From assembly GCF_901709675.1 (NCBI RefSeq), contig NC_051095.1, positions 11,731,956 through 11,795,955 of the forward strand: a stretch of DNA of 64,000 nt, read 5' to 3'. A program made the position numbers and the translations under genes. Below the pieces are notes generated by a model. It had not been told where the DNA came from. It did not search any database and saw only the letters and a list, made by a program, of their open reading frames with translations. Positions 62,590-64,000 of this stretch are shown here, piece after piece (the stretch's first letter is position 1; each line of letters begins with the position of its first letter). This DNA is from Syngnathus acus (lineage: Eukaryota > Chordata > Actinopteri > Syngnathiformes > Syngnathidae).

Positions 62590-63774
62590 TATGAATGCTA
62601 ATAGACAATTTTTGAATGTGTTTTTTAATTTTGTTTGTTCTGGATAAGACCTCTTCATATTCTCATGAGAACATGATGATCCAAACCATTCTGTCTCATG
62701 TGAAAAACCTCCAGGCCATGTGTCACATTCACATGACATCACCGAGCAACAACAGAGTGACTAATTTCCTGTAGTAAATATTATTGCATTGCAAATTATG
62801 TCATTTGTTTGACCATGACAATTCGGTTGATCTGTGTGGATTTAGAAACGAACCTCCTGCCTGCCAAAAATTCATTTGATGATATGAAAAGCAAGCGGTT
62901 GCATTAGCTCACTTCCTGTCATGACACATTTTAAACTACTTTTACATGGTGTTAATTAAAACTGCTTTCAAGTTCACTTTGCAACACTGAAAGCGGCAAA
63001 TGTCAATGGAACTGAAAACGCAGCACAAAGGAGGAAACGCGAAAGAAACAAAGCAGTCCTTTGCTTCTTGATGTGAGTCTGTCAGGATTTGCACCCGAGT
63101 GTTTTACCTCATGTCGACAACATGTTGACACTTTCTCAGCCCACATAGACGACAATGCTTTAATCTCTCAACCTGACTATTGACAGACTTGAAAAAAAAA
63201 TCTCCTAACGACTTTCTCACGCATACATGCAAACAAATGCACAGGAAGTTCAAGGGACACAAAAGGCGGGTGTGCTGGTGGTCTTTGGGCAGCCGGGCGG
63301 GGGCTGCGCATATGTCGCCCATGTCTTCGACAACTGGTGAGGTCATGGATGAGCATTTCCCACAGAGGCGTCAACACTACTGATGCCCTGTCTCAAAAGC
63401 TCTTTCCATGGCAGCGTTTTAGGGCCACTTTATCCAAGATTGTTTACTTGAATGCACTTCAACCTCAGACTAGGAAAAGTGAATTGGACCACATAAACAC
63501 AAAATGCCTCATGGAAATTCATGGAGGCCCAATCCACATAGATGAAGAAATCAGGAAAGTGGAGTTTCATTTTGAAGAGCTGGTGTCGAAAGAGACTGTT
63601 GAAGACTGGTTATTTCTAAAGTCTGTAAATGATTCATGAAACAAGAGTACAGATGGCTGATTTTCTTCATTTTAGTCCCAAATGTGGACATATAAGGGCC
63701 CTATTTGTCAGCCTGCCTCGGGGCAGCTGTGGCTACTTACCAGCACCAGTGTGAGAATATGTGAGCGCATGAAT

Positions 63775-63840
63775 ACGTATCCACTGTAAAGCGTCTTTGA
63801 GTGTCAAGAAAAGGGCTTTATAAATCTGATGCAAGAATAT
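63775..63840 (+). mobile_element. Retroposon 3' tail fragment
   Basis: 'actgtaaagcgtctttgagt' followed by 'agggctttataaatctgatg', as in teleost LINE 3' ends. Confidence 0.5.
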
Positions 63841-64000
63841 TTTTATTGCGGTAAAAAAAAGCATATTGTAAGTACTGACAGTCACTCACGGCATGCTTTG
63901 CCTCATCCAGCTCACAAAGAAGGCAAAAGATCAAGGCTATATGTCATTGGAATTTTTTTTTCAGCTGGCCTGTTTTGAATAATCTCTATGATGCCTTACA

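Larger units (their letters stand above)
44951..64000. other. Gene-poor stretch upstream of neurl1b
   Basis: About 19 kb without a recognisable coding exon. The longest frame (56178-56654, 158 codons) has no family resemblance. Repeats listed separately account for only part of it; blocks at about 46980-47450, 52540-53010, 55080-55260 and 60200-60440 look unique and could be regulatory. The first exons of a neighbouring gene might lie here but I could not recognise any. Confidence 0.5.

Noticed and set aside
63337-63639. 100-codon forward frame near the right edge
   Set aside because: Regular-looking, but no family match, and no splice or conservation evidence could be had from sequence alone.

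Overview
The window is nuclear DNA of a teleost fish. The evidence is vertebrate gene families with intron-exon structure, several fish-type SINE, LINE-tail and MITE families, many microsatellites, and long AT-rich gene-poor stretches. The repeat style would suit a percomorph, possibly a pipefish or seahorse relative, but I cannot fix the species by eye.

Four protein-coding genes can be supported. From left to right they are: (1) an intronless-CDS alpha connexin on + (3322-4377, 351 aa) closest by eye to the Cx46/GJA3 group; (2) vma21 on - (11768 to 10540, three coding exons, 103 aa), the ER assembly factor of the V-ATPase; (3) mtnr1c (Mel1c melatonin receptor) on - (30093 to 18002, two coding exons split by an 11-kb intron, 352 aa); (4) neurl1b on - (44625 to 34426, six coding exons, 571 aa), a Neuralized-type E3 ubiquitin ligase of the Notch pathway. 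Its first coding exon is only 31 nt and was found by splice phase and the N-terminal MGNT match. All exon phases of genes 2-4 join without a frameshift or stop.

The genes do not form a functional unit. The vma21-mtnr1c pair matches the mammalian VMA21-GPR50 neighbourhood on the X chromosome (GPR50 is the mammalian Mel1c orthologue), so it looks like old conserved synteny. Upstream of vma21 there is a compact set of promoter-like motifs. Upstream of mtnr1c there is a CpG-rich stretch and a five-codon upstream ORF just before the start codon.

The rest is non-coding. 1-3296, 4378-10119 and 11925-17513 are intergenic, with hairpins, a LINE 3' end and degenerate tandem repeats. The mtnr1c intron (18868-29900) is a repeat trap: two tRNA-derived SINE families, a hAT-like MITE, a (CTTT)28 tract, an (AGAGA)19 tract and a palindromic MITE. 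44950-64000 holds no gene I can recognise, though it has a MITE with perfect 27-bp inverted ends and a few unique-looking blocks that could be regulatory. I found no new gene system; the more interesting signals are structural and regulatory.
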